Made by a program: the position numbers and the translations under genes
Part shown: positions 8,388-16,179 of the stretch, one piece after another
How the letters are laid out: each line of letters opens with the position of its first letter
Numbering within the stretch: the first letter of the stretch is position 1
The notes under the pieces: model-generated
The model's database searches: none
Seen by the model: only the letters and a program-made list of their open reading frames with translations
What the model was told of the DNA's origin: nothing
Origin: Thermus tengchongensis
GTDB taxonomy: Bacteria > Deinococcota > Deinococci > Deinococcales > Thermaceae
Reading direction: 5' to 3'
DNA length: 34,465 nucleotides
Assembly (NCBI RefSeq): GCF_021462405.1
Contig: NZ_JAKEDU010000006.1
Location: forward strand, 99,845-134,309

Positions 8388-10499
8388 ATGGAGCTCGAAC
8401 GCCCGGTAGCCCAAACCCCCCTGACCCGCATCGCGAACTGGATCCTGGTGTTGGGGGCGCTTTACAGCCTCTACCTGGTCCTCCACCCCTTCACCCCCCT
8501 GGCCAAGGCGGAGATCCCCATCCTGGACATTGTCCAGCTCCAGCGAAGCACCCATGTTCTCTTTCTCCTTTTAGGGGGTTATCTGGTTTCCTTTTACCTC
8601 CCCAGAAAGCGCACCCTTGGAGCTTGGGTGTACTTCGCCTTTACCCTCATCCCCCTTTACAACTTTCTCTTCCCCAGCGTTCCCGGGGTGAACCTATCCT
8701 GGGAGGTCAAGGCGGTGGGCCTCCTCTACTGGGGCGTGGCCGCCTTACCCGCCCTGCTTCCTGGTTTGAAGCGGCCCGCCGACCTTCTCGCCGTCCTTCT
8801 CGCCCTCTTCCCCACCCTCTACCAGCTCCGCTACTTCGAGGAGCTGGTCTACCGGGCCGTCCTTCCCGAGCCCTGGGATATGGCCATGTCCTTCGGCCTC
8901 ATCATGCTGGTCCTGGGCCTGGTCTACCGCCTTTTAGGGCCGGTGATGCCGGTTTTGGTCCTCTTCTTCTTCAGCTACAACCTCTACGCCGACCTCTTCC
9001 CCGGGGCTTTCAAGGGAAGCCGCCAGAGCATCGATCTCCTCCTGGGCAAGACCTACAACGAGACCGAGGCCGGCATCTACGGGCTCATCACCGGCGTATC
9101 CGCCAAGTACCTGGTTTACTTCACCCTGCTTTCCGGCATGATCGGGGCCCTGGGCCTGGGAAAGGTGGTGGCCAACCTGGCCTTAGCCCTGGTGGGCAAG
9201 CACCCCGCCACCCCCGGGCGGGTTACGGGCCTGGCCAGCGTCTTCATGGGCATGTTCTCCGGCTCCGGGGCCGCGGACACCCAGTTCGTGGCCGCCCTCA
9301 CCAAGCCCCTTTATGAAAGGGCCGGTTATGACCGCCTGGTGGCCGCAGGCCTGGTGGCCACGGCGGGCACCATCGCCCTCATCACCCCACCGGTCATGGG
9401 TTCCATCGCCTTCATCATGGTGGAGATCCTGCAGATCCCTTACCTGAAGGTGATCGTCATGGCCCTGGGGCCGGCCCTTTTGTACCTGACCGCGGTCATC
9501 GCCTTCAATGAGTTCTACTCCCGCAAGGCGGGCTTGCCCGCGGTGGGCGCGGAGCTGGGCATGAGCCGCAGGCGCTACGCCCTGCGCTACTCCATCCTCT
9601 TCCTGCCCATCCTCCTCATCGTGGCCATGCTCTACCTGGGCTACGAGGTGCGCACCGCGGCCAGCCTGGCCCTCCTCTTCTTCATCCTCATCACCTACCT
9701 GGATCCCACCCTGCGGCCCAAGGGCGCGGCACCCATCTTCCAGGGCCTCGCCGAAGGCTTCCGCACCCTCTTGCCCATCGGCACCGCCGTGACCGCCGCC
9801 AACCTCATCTTCGCCATGATGGTCATCAGCGGGCTTCCCTCCAAGTTCAGCCAGCTTTTGCAGCAGGTCTCCGGGGAAAGCCTCCTCCTCGCCACCCTGA
9901 TCACCGCCCTCTTCAGCCTGGTCCTGGGCATGGGGGTACCCCCCACGGCCACCTACGTCCTCACCTCGGCCCTCACCGCCCCCGCCATCATCGCCCTGGC
10001 CAAGCTAAACGGCATCCCCGACTCCGCCGCCCTCCTCGCCACCCATATGTTCCTCTTCTACTATGCCGTCCTGGCCGATGTAACCCCGCCCGTGGCCCTG
10101 TCCGCCTACGCCGCCAGCAGCGTCTTTGGCACCAACCCCCTGCAGACCGGGGTTTACGCCGCACGGGTAGCCCTTTCCAAGTACCTGGTCGGCTTCTTCT
10201 TCCTCCTCTCCTACTCGGGCACCGCCCTCCTCATCGTCCCCGTCCTGGAAAACTCCCCCCCCGGCGAAGCCTGGCCCATGATCCTGGAGCGCTTCCTCTC
10301 CGTGGCCATCGGCATCGTTTACCTCTCGGCCTCGGGGGCAGGGTACACGAGGAGGCCCTTGAAGCGCTGGGAGGCTTGGGCCTTGGGCATTCTCGCCGTG
10401 ATGCTCTTCGTTCCCTTCTGGCCCCTGAACCTAGGAGCATTCCTCGCGGGGCTTTTCTTCTTCCGCAAGGGCTTGACGAAGGCCAGAGGGGGAGCTTAG
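8388..10499 (+). CDS. TRAP transporter fused permease (4TM/12TM, DctQM fusion)
   Basis: A 703-residue polytopic membrane protein in which the small (4TM) and large (12TM) TRAP permease subunits are fused, as is usual for TAXI systems. Signatures are the GSGAADTQFVAALTKPLYERAGY segment in the first half of the large domain and its pseudo-repeat GMGVPPTATYVLTSALTAPAI in the second, both lining the Na+/substrate path in TRAP-T permeases. It imports the ligand delivered by the flanking binding proteins using an ion gradient. ATG 8388 was chosen because GGAGG lies 5 nt upstream; an in-frame GTG at 8376 overlaps that ribosome site. It is followed 29 bp later by the second binding-protein gene. Confidence 0.94.
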   Translation: MELERPVAQTPLTRIANWILVLGALYSLYLVLHPFTPLAKAEIPILDIVQLQRSTHVLFLLLGGYLVSFYLPRKRTLGAWVYFAFTLIPLYNFLFPSVPGVNLSWEVKAVGLLYWGVAALPALLPGLKRPADLLAVLLALFPTLYQLRYFEELVYRAVLPEPWDMAMSFGLIMLVLGLVYRLLGPVMPVLVLFFFSYNLYADLFPGAFKGSRQSIDLLLGKTYNETEAGIYGLITGVSAKYLVYFTLLSGMIGALGLGKVVANLALALVGKHPATPGRVTGLASVFMGMFSGSGAADTQFVAALTKPLYERAGYDRLVAAGLVATAGTIALITPPVMGSIAFIMVEILQIPYLKVIVMALGPALLYLTAVIAFNEFYSRKAGLPAVGAELGMSRRRYALRYSILFLPILLIVAMLYLGYEVRTAASLALLFFILITYLDPTLRPKGAAPIFQGLAEGFRTLLPIGTAVTAANLIFAMMVISGLPSKFSQLLQQVSGESLLLATLITALFSLVLGMGVPPTATYVLTSALTAPAIIALAKLNGIPDSAALLATHMFLFYYAVLADVTPPVALSAYAASSVFGTNPLQTGVYAARVALSKYLVGFFFLLSYSGTALLIVPVLENSPPGEAWPMILERFLSVAIGIVYLSASGAGYTRRPLKRWEAWALGILAVMLFVPFWPLNLGAFLAGLFFFRKGLTKARGGA

Positions 10500-10528
10500 G
10501 GTAAAGCCGAAGGAAAGGGGGTAAGGTG

Positions 10529-11506
10529 ATGAAGAGAGTCCTTTTGGTCCTCCTGGCCTTGATGGGTTTGGCTGTGGCCCAAAAACCCAAGGTGGTGGTG
10601 GCCACGGGGGGTGTGGGAGGCGTTTACTTCTACTACGGCACCACTTTGGCGGAGATCTGGAACAAGGCCGGGGTGGCCGAGGCCCAGGCCATACAAACCG
10701 CGGCCTCCATCGACAACCTCCTCCTTTTGGAAAACCGCACAGGGGGCGGCACCTACTACTGTGCCACCGTGCTCCCCGACTCCGCCTACCTAGCCTTTAC
10801 CGGCCAGCACGAGCGCTTCAAGGACAAACCCGCCAAGAGCACCCGCATCCTCTTCGCCATGTACCCCAACTTCCTGCACATCGTCACCCGGGAAGGGTCG
10901 GGCATCCGGGTAATCCAGGACCTCAAGGGCAAGCGGGTATCCACCGGGGCCCCGGGATCGGGCACCGAGGTGGAGGCCCTCTTGGTGCTCCAGGCGGCGG
11001 GGCTTTCCCCTAAGGACTTCGCCAAGCAGGAGCGCCTGGGAGCCCAGGAGAGCGCCAACGCCCTGGCAGAGGGCAACATCGACGCCTTCTTCTGGTCCGG
11101 AGGCTTGCCCACGGGGGCCATCACCGAACTCGCCGCAGGCCTGGCCCGCAAGGGGCAGCGCATCTACCTGGTGCCCCTGGACCCCAAGAGCACCGTGGTC
11201 CAGACCTTCCAAAGGCGCTTTCCTGGCCTGGCAGGCCCCGGGGTGATCCCTAAGGCCACCTACGGCGCCCGCGCCGACACCCCCACCCTCACCTTCTGGA
11301 ACCTCTTCGTCTGCCCAGAAAGCCTCCCGGCAGAAGCCGCCTACGCCCTCACCAAGGCCACCTTTGAGAACCTCACCACCCTGCGCCAGGCGGTGGCCGC
11401 CGCTCGGGATACCACCCTGGAGAACGCGGTGCGCTTCGTGGGGGGCACCATCCCCTACCACGAGGGGGCCCTGCGCTATTTCCGGGAGGTGGGGGCCCTG
11501 CGGTGA
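10529..11506 (+). CDS. TAXI-family TRAP transporter substrate-binding protein 2 (paralogue)
   Basis: A 325-residue exported binding protein; signal peptide residues 1-17, cleavage likely at AVA/QK. It is colinear with the first TAXI protein across its whole length (YYGTTLAEIWNKAGVAEAQ, GGGTYYCA, FKDKPAKS, IYLVPLDPKS). It differs at likely pocket positions: TAASIDN in place of TGGSYDN, APGSGTEVE in place of QPGSSTENL, SGGLPTGAITE in place of VGGVPTSSIVE. This points to a duplicated gene whose ligand range has shifted, serving the same permease. GTG 10526 immediately precedes ATG 10529 in frame and either could start translation. A hairpin follows the gene. Confidence 0.9.
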   Translation: MKRVLLVLLALMGLAVAQKPKVVVATGGVGGVYFYYGTTLAEIWNKAGVAEAQAIQTAASIDNLLLLENRTGGGTYYCATVLPDSAYLAFTGQHERFKDKPAKSTRILFAMYPNFLHIVTREGSGIRVIQDLKGKRVSTGAPGSGTEVEALLVLQAAGLSPKDFAKQERLGAQESANALAEGNIDAFFWSGGLPTGAITELAAGLARKGQRIYLVPLDPKSTVVQTFQRRFPGLAGPGVIPKATYGARADTPTLTFWNLFVCPESLPAEAAYALTKATFENLTTLRQAVAAARDTTLENAVRFVGGTIPYHEGALRYFREVGALR

Positions 11507-11547
11507 GGCCCCTCCTCGGGGGGGAACGGACCTCCCCTTGGGGGAAA

Positions 11548-11572
11548 GGCCCCTGGACCTGGGCAAGGGGCC
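11548..11572 (+). terminator. Hairpin after the second TAXI gene
   Basis: GGCCCCT and AGGGGCC arms enclose an 11-nt loop. There is no T-tract. It occupies the 76-bp gap before the DUF1850 gene and may attenuate rather than end transcription. Confidence 0.45.
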
Positions 11573-11582
11573 CTAGCCGGCG

Positions 11583-12008
11583 GTGAGGGCGCGGGCTTCC
11601 CTACCCGAAGCGGCCCGGCTCCTCCTCGGGAGCTGGGCCTTTTGGCTCCTGCTGGCCCTCCTGGCCCTGGCCCGGGTGGTGGAGGTGGAGGGGGAGGGAA
11701 AACGCCACCTCCTCCTCCTCACCCCCTGGGACAGGGGACGGGTGGAGTTTGTGCACTCGGTGACGGGGAGGCCCGTGCTGCTGGAGTTCGGCCTCCCCTG
11801 GCGGTTTGCTGGTTTTCGCGCCTACGCCGATCCGGAAACGGAAGCCTACTACACCGGGGGGGAGTACGCCTGGAACCAGGCCCTGGCGGGGCAGAGGCAC
11901 CGGGTCCTGGCCTATTGCTCGGAGGTGGGGGTCGTCCTGTACCTGGGGGGCGCCTGGTTCCGCGCCCAAGGGGGATGCCTGCGGGCCCGGCTCCTCTGGC
12001 CCCCCTAG
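11583..12008 (+). CDS. DUF1850 protein, TAXI-TRAP associated
   Basis: A 141-residue protein with one membrane segment at about residues 13-33 and an outward-facing C-terminal domain. The motif FVHSVTGRPVLLEF matches the HS(V/Y)xxxPV core of DUF1850 proteins, which in many genomes lie beside TAXI-type TRAP permeases. Two Cys (AYCSEV, GGCLR) fall in the exported part. Its function is unknown; linkage suggests an accessory part of the transporter or of ligand handling. The start GTG 11583 has no clear ribosome site, so the N-terminus is uncertain. Its TAG stop shares the four bases CTAG with the stop of the convergent htrA gene. Confidence 0.75.
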   Translation: MRARASLPEAARLLLGSWAFWLLLALLALARVVEVEGEGKRHLLLLTPWDRGRVEFVHSVTGRPVLLEFGLPWRFAGFRAYADPETEAYYTGGEYAWNQALAGQRHRVLAYCSEVGVVLYLGGAWFRAQGGCLRARLLWPP

Positions 12009-13222
12009 CGCAGGACCTGGGGCACCACCTTCAGGGTGAGGGTGCGGCCCTGGCGCCAGACCTCGAGGCTCACGGCCTCTCCCGACTTCTTGCTGTAGAG
12101 CACCTGCCGGAGCTGGGCGATGGAGGAAAGAGGCACCCCATCGGCCTTCAGGAGCACATCCCCATCCACCCCCACCTGCAAGGCCTCACCCGTGGGAAGC
12201 TGGATGTAGGCAAAACGGCTTGGAGCCCTTAAGCCCGCCCGGGCAGCCGGGCTATTCCTCTCCACCTCCTGCACCATGAGACCAGAGGCGGGAAGCCCGT
12301 ACTGCTGGCGTAGCCTTTCCGGGTAAACGGAAAGGGGAATAAGGGAAACGCCAAGCCGGGGCCGGTTTCGAATGATCTCCTCGGCGGTGAGGGTCTTGCC
12401 CGCCTTTAGCTCCGGAAGGTACTGCTTCACCAGGTTGATGGGCAGGGCAAACCCCACCCCGGCGAACTGGGCGGCCCCGAACTGGCCCGTGGGGGTGAGG
12501 ATGGCGGTGTTGATGCCGATCACCTCCCCCCGGGAGTTGAGAAGGGGCCCCCCGGAGTTGCCCGGGTTGATGGCGGCGTCCGTCTGGATCACCTGGGGGA
12601 CCAGGCCGGACTCGTCCCCGATGGCCCCGGGGTTTTCCCGGATGGCGGAGACGATCCCCTGGGTTACGGTGAACTCCAAGCCAAAGGGGTTCCCCATGGC
12701 GATGGCCTTCTGCCCCACCCTTATGCGGTCGGAATCCCCCAAGACCAGGGGCACCAGCTTTTCCTTGGGGGCCTCCACCTTGAGAAGGGCCAGATCCAAA
12801 GGCGGGGCCGCCCCCACCAGGCGGGCACGGTACTCCTTGGGGTCGCCGTGGAACTTCACCGTGATCTGGCTCGCTCCCGCCACCACGTGATGGTTGGTGA
12901 GGATATGCCCCTCCTTATCGATCACGAAGCCGGAACCTGTCCCCTCTTGCGGGGGCATTTGCAAAAATGGAGCAAAAAACTCAAATCCAGGGGGAAGCTG
13001 GACCCTTTGGGGACGGGTCACCACCCCCACGTAGACCACCCCGTCGCCGTACTTCTCCACGATCTCCACGGTGTTGCGCTCATACTCCAAAAGCCCTGCT
13101 TCGGCAGGTAGAGGAGCAGGCTGGGAGCGCTGGGTCTGGCCGTTGCTCAACCCCCACCAGAGCACAGCCCCCGCCATCAGGGAAAGCACCAGAAAACCCA
13201 AGAAAGAACGGGCAAGGTTCAT
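12005..13222 (-). CDS. HtrA/DegP-family trypsin-like serine protease with one PDZ domain
   Basis: A 405-residue S1C protease for quality control of envelope proteins. Residues 8-26 form an uncleaved signal anchor, placing the rest in the periplasm. The catalytic triad is H112 (TNHHVV), D143 (LDLALL) and S223 (GNSGGP). The C-terminal third holds a single PDZ domain (about 300-395: LGVSLIPLS, GLMVQEVERNSPAARAGL, DVLLKADG). The single PDZ resembles DegS/HhoA forms rather than two-PDZ DegP. AGGAGGTG lies about 6 nt before the ATG. It lies 46 bp downstream of purU on the same strand and could be co-transcribed. The 3' end overlaps the DUF1850 gene by 4 bp. Confidence 0.94.
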   Translation of the reverse strand: MNLARSFLGFLVLSLMAGAVLWWGLSNGQTQRSQPAPLPAEAGLLEYERNTVEIVEKYGDGVVYVGVVTRPQRVQLPPGFEFFAPFLQMPPQEGTGSGFVIDKEGHILTNHHVVAGASQITVKFHGDPKEYRARLVGAAPPLDLALLKVEAPKEKLVPLVLGDSDRIRVGQKAIAMGNPFGLEFTVTQGIVSAIRENPGAIGDESGLVPQVIQTDAAINPGNSGGPLLNSRGEVIGINTAILTPTGQFGAAQFAGVGFALPINLVKQYLPELKAGKTLTAEEIIRNRPRLGVSLIPLSVYPERLRQQYGLPASGLMVQEVERNSPAARAGLRAPSRFAYIQLPTGEALQVGVDGDVLLKADGVPLSSIAQLRQVLYSKKSGEAVSLEVWRQGRTLTLKVVPQVLR

Positions 13223-13268
13223 GCGCCACCTCCTGGTCCCACCCTACGCCTTTCCGGTTAGTCTGAGA

Positions 13269-14126
13269 TTAAACAAAGACCACGGTTTTGTTCCCGTGGA
13301 CCAGGATGCGGTCCTCGAGGTGCCAGCGTACGGCTCGGGCCAGGACCGTGCGCTCCAGCTCCCGCCCGAGCCTCCGCATCTCCGCCACGGAGTGGCGGTG
13401 GGATACCCTCACCACGTCCTGCTCGATGATGGGTCCTGCATCCAGCTCCTCTGTCACGTAGTGGGCGGTGGCCCCGATGATCTTCACCCCCCGCTCGTGG
13501 GCCTGGCGGTAGGGATCGGCCCCGGCGAAGGCCGGCAGGAAGGAATGGTGGATGTTGATGATGCGCATGGGGTAGCGGGCCACGAAACCAGGGGATAGGA
13601 TCTGCATGTAGCGGGCCAAAACCACCAGCTCCACCCTTTCCTCTTCCAGAAGGGCCAGGATCCTTTCCTCCGCCTCCTCCTTCCTTCCCTTTTCCACCGG
13701 CACGTGGTGGTAGGGGATGCCGAAGCGCTCCACCTCCTCCTGGTGGTGGGGGTGGTTGGAGATCACCAGGCGCAGGTCCATGGGCAACTCCCCCACCCGG
13801 TAGCGCCAGAGGAGCTCCAAGAGGGCGTGGGCCGGCTTGGAGACCAGGATGGCCACCCGCTTCCTTTCCGAGGCGTAAGCCAAGCGCCACTCCATCTGGA
13901 AGCGGCCCGCCACCACGTCCTGGAAGGCCCTTTCCAGGGCCGGGCGGGAAAGGTCCAGGTGGGGGGTGGTGAAGGCCAAGCGCATGAAGAAGGTCCCGCC
14001 CTCGGGATCGGTGGAATACTGCTGCAAATCGGTGATGTTGGCCCCATGGGCGTACAGGAACCCGGAAACCGCAGCCACGATCCCGGGCCGGTCCGGGCAG
14101 GTGATGAGGAGCCGCGCCTCTTCCAT
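13269..14126 (-). CDS. purU: Formyltetrahydrofolate deformylase
   Basis: This enzyme hydrolyses 10-formyl-THF to formate and THF, balancing one-carbon pools. The 285-residue length is normal. An ACT domain fills residues 1-85 (ITCPDRPGIVAAVSGFL, then ANITDLQQYSTD), followed by the formyltransferase fold with the catalytic stretch INIHHSFLPAF, the GATAHYVTEELDAGPII segment (catalytic Asp) and the family ending DRILVHGNKTVVF. The ACT domain together with these separates it from GART (PurN). It is divergent from rraA with only 18 bp between start codons. A TATAGT -10 box ends 7 nt before its ATG. Confidence 0.95.
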   Translation of the reverse strand: MEEARLLITCPDRPGIVAAVSGFLYAHGANITDLQQYSTDPEGGTFFMRLAFTTPHLDLSRPALERAFQDVVAGRFQMEWRLAYASERKRVAILVSKPAHALLELLWRYRVGELPMDLRLVISNHPHHQEEVERFGIPYHHVPVEKGRKEEAEERILALLEEERVELVVLARYMQILSPGFVARYPMRIINIHHSFLPAFAGADPYRQAHERGVKIIGATAHYVTEELDAGPIIEQDVVRVSHRHSVAEMRRLGRELERTVLARAVRWHLEDRILVHGNKTVVFV

Positions 14127-14132
14127 AGGCGC

Positions 14133-14139
14133 TACTATA
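14133..14139. promoter_or_regulatory. Overlapping divergent -10 boxes of purU and rraA
   Basis: The 7-bp stretch TACTATA contains TACTAT on the + strand, 6 nt from the rraA ATG, and TATAGT on the - strand, 7 nt from the purU ATG. Both mRNAs would be leaderless. Any -35 contact would fall within the opposite gene's coding sequence; none matches consensus well. Confidence 0.6.
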
Positions 14140-14144
14140 TCCCC

Positions 14145-14639
14145 ATGGACTGGCGAACCACCGACCTATCGGACGCCCATCCCGAGGCGGAAACCCTGCC
14201 CATGGTCTTTAGAAGCTTCGGCGGCAGGTCCCGCTTCCAAGGGCGGGTGCGGACCCTGAAGGTCTTGGAGGACAACGCCCTGGTGCGCAGGGTATTGGAG
14301 CAAGGGGGCCAGGGCCAGGTGCTGGTGGTGGATGGGGGAGGCTCCCTGAAGACTGCCCTTCTGGGGGGCAACCTGGCCCGGCTGGCCTGGGAGCGAGGCT
14401 GGGCCGGGGTGGTGGTCCACGGGGCGGTGCGGGACACAGCGGAACTCAAGGAGGTGCCCATCGGCCTCCTGGCCCTTACCGCCACCCCCCGCAAAAGCGC
14501 CAAGGAGGGTAAGGGGGAGGTGGACGTGCCCCTCAGCCTCTTTGGGGCCCGGGTGCTTCCGGGAAGCTATCTTCTTGCCGACGAGGACGGGCTTCTTCTC
14601 CTGCCCGCGCCCCCGAGCGGCGGCCAAAGCGCCGAATGA
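14145..14639 (+). CDS. rraA: RraA-family protein (RNase E regulator-like / aldolase-like fold)
   Basis: A 164-residue protein aligning end to end with the RraA/dimethylmenaquinone methyltransferase-like family. The metal/substrate region is represented by LVVDGGGSLKTALLGGNLARLA and GVVVHGAVRDTAEL (the G-x-x-RD motif). In E. coli RraA binds RNase E; relatives are oxaloacetate decarboxylases or HMG aldolases. Without an obvious partner here, the biochemical role is open. ATG 14145 follows a TACTAT -10 box by 6 nt. The last 107 bp are also coding for the 3' end of mutL on the other strand. Confidence 0.88.
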   Translation: MDWRTTDLSDAHPEAETLPMVFRSFGGRSRFQGRVRTLKVLEDNALVRRVLEQGGQGQVLVVDGGGSLKTALLGGNLARLAWERGWAGVVVHGAVRDTAELKEVPIGLLALTATPRKSAKEGKGEVDVPLSLFGARVLPGSYLLADEDGLLLLPAPPSGGQSAE

Positions 14640-16179
14640 GGTCTTCCTCCTTAAGGGCCAACAGGGTGGGCCGGCCGTGAGGGCAGACCCAGGGGGTTTG
14701 GCACCGGAGGAGGGCATCCAGGAGGGCCTGGCCCTCGGCCCGGGACAGGGGGTGCCCTGCCTTCACCGCCGGCAGGCAGGCCAGGCGGGCCAAAAGCTCC
14801 GTGAGGCTTTTCCCCTCTCCCCTCAGGGCTTCACGGAAGATCTCCGGAAGGAGAAGGGGATAGGGATGGAGGAAGGAAGGGGCTGCTAGGAGCCTGACCC
14901 TGCCTGGGCCAAAGGCCTCGAGGGCAAAGAGGGAGGCCCAGGCCTCCTGTCTTTCCGGCAAAAGGGCTTCCTCCGCAGGGGAAAGCTCCACCAGAACTGG
15001 ATAGGGAAGCTCCCTTAGCCCCTCCTCCTTGAGGCGCCTTTGAAACTCCTCGTAGAGGACCCGCTCGTGGGCGGCATGCTGGTCCACCAGGTAGAGGGTA
15101 TCCCCCGCCTCCGCCAAAAGATAGCTACCCCGGAACTGCCCCAGGTACCGCAAAGGGGGAAGCCCTGAGGGCGTAGGCGGGCTTAAGGGCATAAGGGGCC
15201 TGGGTTCAGGGAGGCTACGGGCCAGGTTATGCCTTTGGAAGGCCTCCCTCAGACCTTCCTCCACAAAGGCCTCCACCTCCTCCAAGACCGCCACCTCCTC
15301 CTTCCTGGCATCTAGCCGTAGGCGGAAGGCCTCGAGGGGCAGGGTGAGGTTCAGAACACCCACGGGAAAATACCCCTCGGGAAGAAGCTCCCGGTAGGCC
15401 CGGCGCACGGTTTTCAGCAAACCCTCCGGCCAGGCCACGGGACGGCCATTTATGGCGAGGAAGAGTAGGTCGGGCCGGGTGCGGGAGACCTGGGGTCCGG
15501 AAAGCAAGCCCTGAAGGCGCATGCCCCCGGCCTCCCGCTCCACGGGCAAGAGCCTTTCCGCCAGGACCCGGCCAAAGGCCAGCCGAGCGGCCTCCTTAAG
15601 CCCCGCACCCGGGAAGAGGAGCCGGGCCTCCCCCTCTGCGAAAAAGGCCAGGGAAAGCCAGGGGTAGTGGAGGAGATAGCGCCTTAAAAGCTCCGCCACC
15701 TCCCGCTCCGAGCCTGCCCCTTCCCACCCCACCACCTCCACCCGGGTCCCCGGGGGGGCGGGTACCTCCCTAACCTCCACCCACTCCCCCCGGGCTAGAA
15801 GAAGCCCCCCACCCACCTGAAAACGGGGCCGGGAGCGGATCCTGAGAAGGGCGGCCTGCCTTAGGGCGTAAAGGGCCTGGCCGCGAAAGCCCAGGGTGGT
15901 GATCCTCAAGCTGTTCCCCTCAGGAAGCATCCCAGGGTCCTGGAGCTTGCTGGTGGCGAAGGGTTCCACCGCCAAGGGAAGCTCCGCAAAGGGGATTCCC
16001 TCGCCGTCGTCCTCCACCACGATCCTCTCCCGCCCCCCACCAAAAAGCTCCACCCGCACCCTCTTGGCCCCTGCGTCCAGGGCGTTTTCCAAAAGCTCCC
16101 GCACCGCATCCTTCAGGGAAAAGACCACCTCCCCCCGGGCCAGGAGCCCCCGGAGCTCCTCAGGAAGCAGGCGGATCAC
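14533..16179 (-). CDS. mutL: DNA mismatch repair protein MutL, endonuclease-type
   Basis: A 548-residue MutL. The N-terminal GHKL ATPase shows E28 and N32 (RELLENALDAG), DDGEGI at 57-62, ATSK and GFRGQAL at 97-103; the usual family sequence for the last is GFRGEAL, so Q101 is a departure. The C-terminal dimerisation domain has the metal endonuclease motif DQHAAHERVLYE (D366-E377), as expected in a bacterium lacking MutH, plus CPHGRPT near the end. The GTG start overlaps the TGA stop of mutS by 4 nt, so translation is coupled. The final ~27 residues after RFGRR are rich in Gly/Ala/Arg/Glu/Pro and lie in the overlap with rraA; they look like a non-conserved extension. Confidence 0.95.
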   Translation of the reverse strand: MIRLLPEELRGLLARGEVVFSLKDAVRELLENALDAGAKRVRVELFGGGRERIVVEDDGEGIPFAELPLAVEPFATSKLQDPGMLPEGNSLRITTLGFRGQALYALRQAALLRIRSRPRFQVGGGLLLARGEWVEVREVPAPPGTRVEVVGWEGAGSEREVAELLRRYLLHYPWLSLAFFAEGEARLLFPGAGLKEAARLAFGRVLAERLLPVEREAGGMRLQGLLSGPQVSRTRPDLLFLAINGRPVAWPEGLLKTVRRAYRELLPEGYFPVGVLNLTLPLEAFRLRLDARKEEVAVLEEVEAFVEEGLREAFQRHNLARSLPEPRPLMPLSPPTPSGLPPLRYLGQFRGSYLLAEAGDTLYLVDQHAAHERVLYEEFQRRLKEEGLRELPYPVLVELSPAEEALLPERQEAWASLFALEAFGPGRVRLLAAPSFLHPYPLLLPEIFREALRGEGKSLTELLARLACLPAVKAGHPLSRAEGQALLDALLRCQTPWVCPHGRPTLLALKEEDLIRRFGRRSGARAGEEARPRRQEDSFPEAPGPQRG

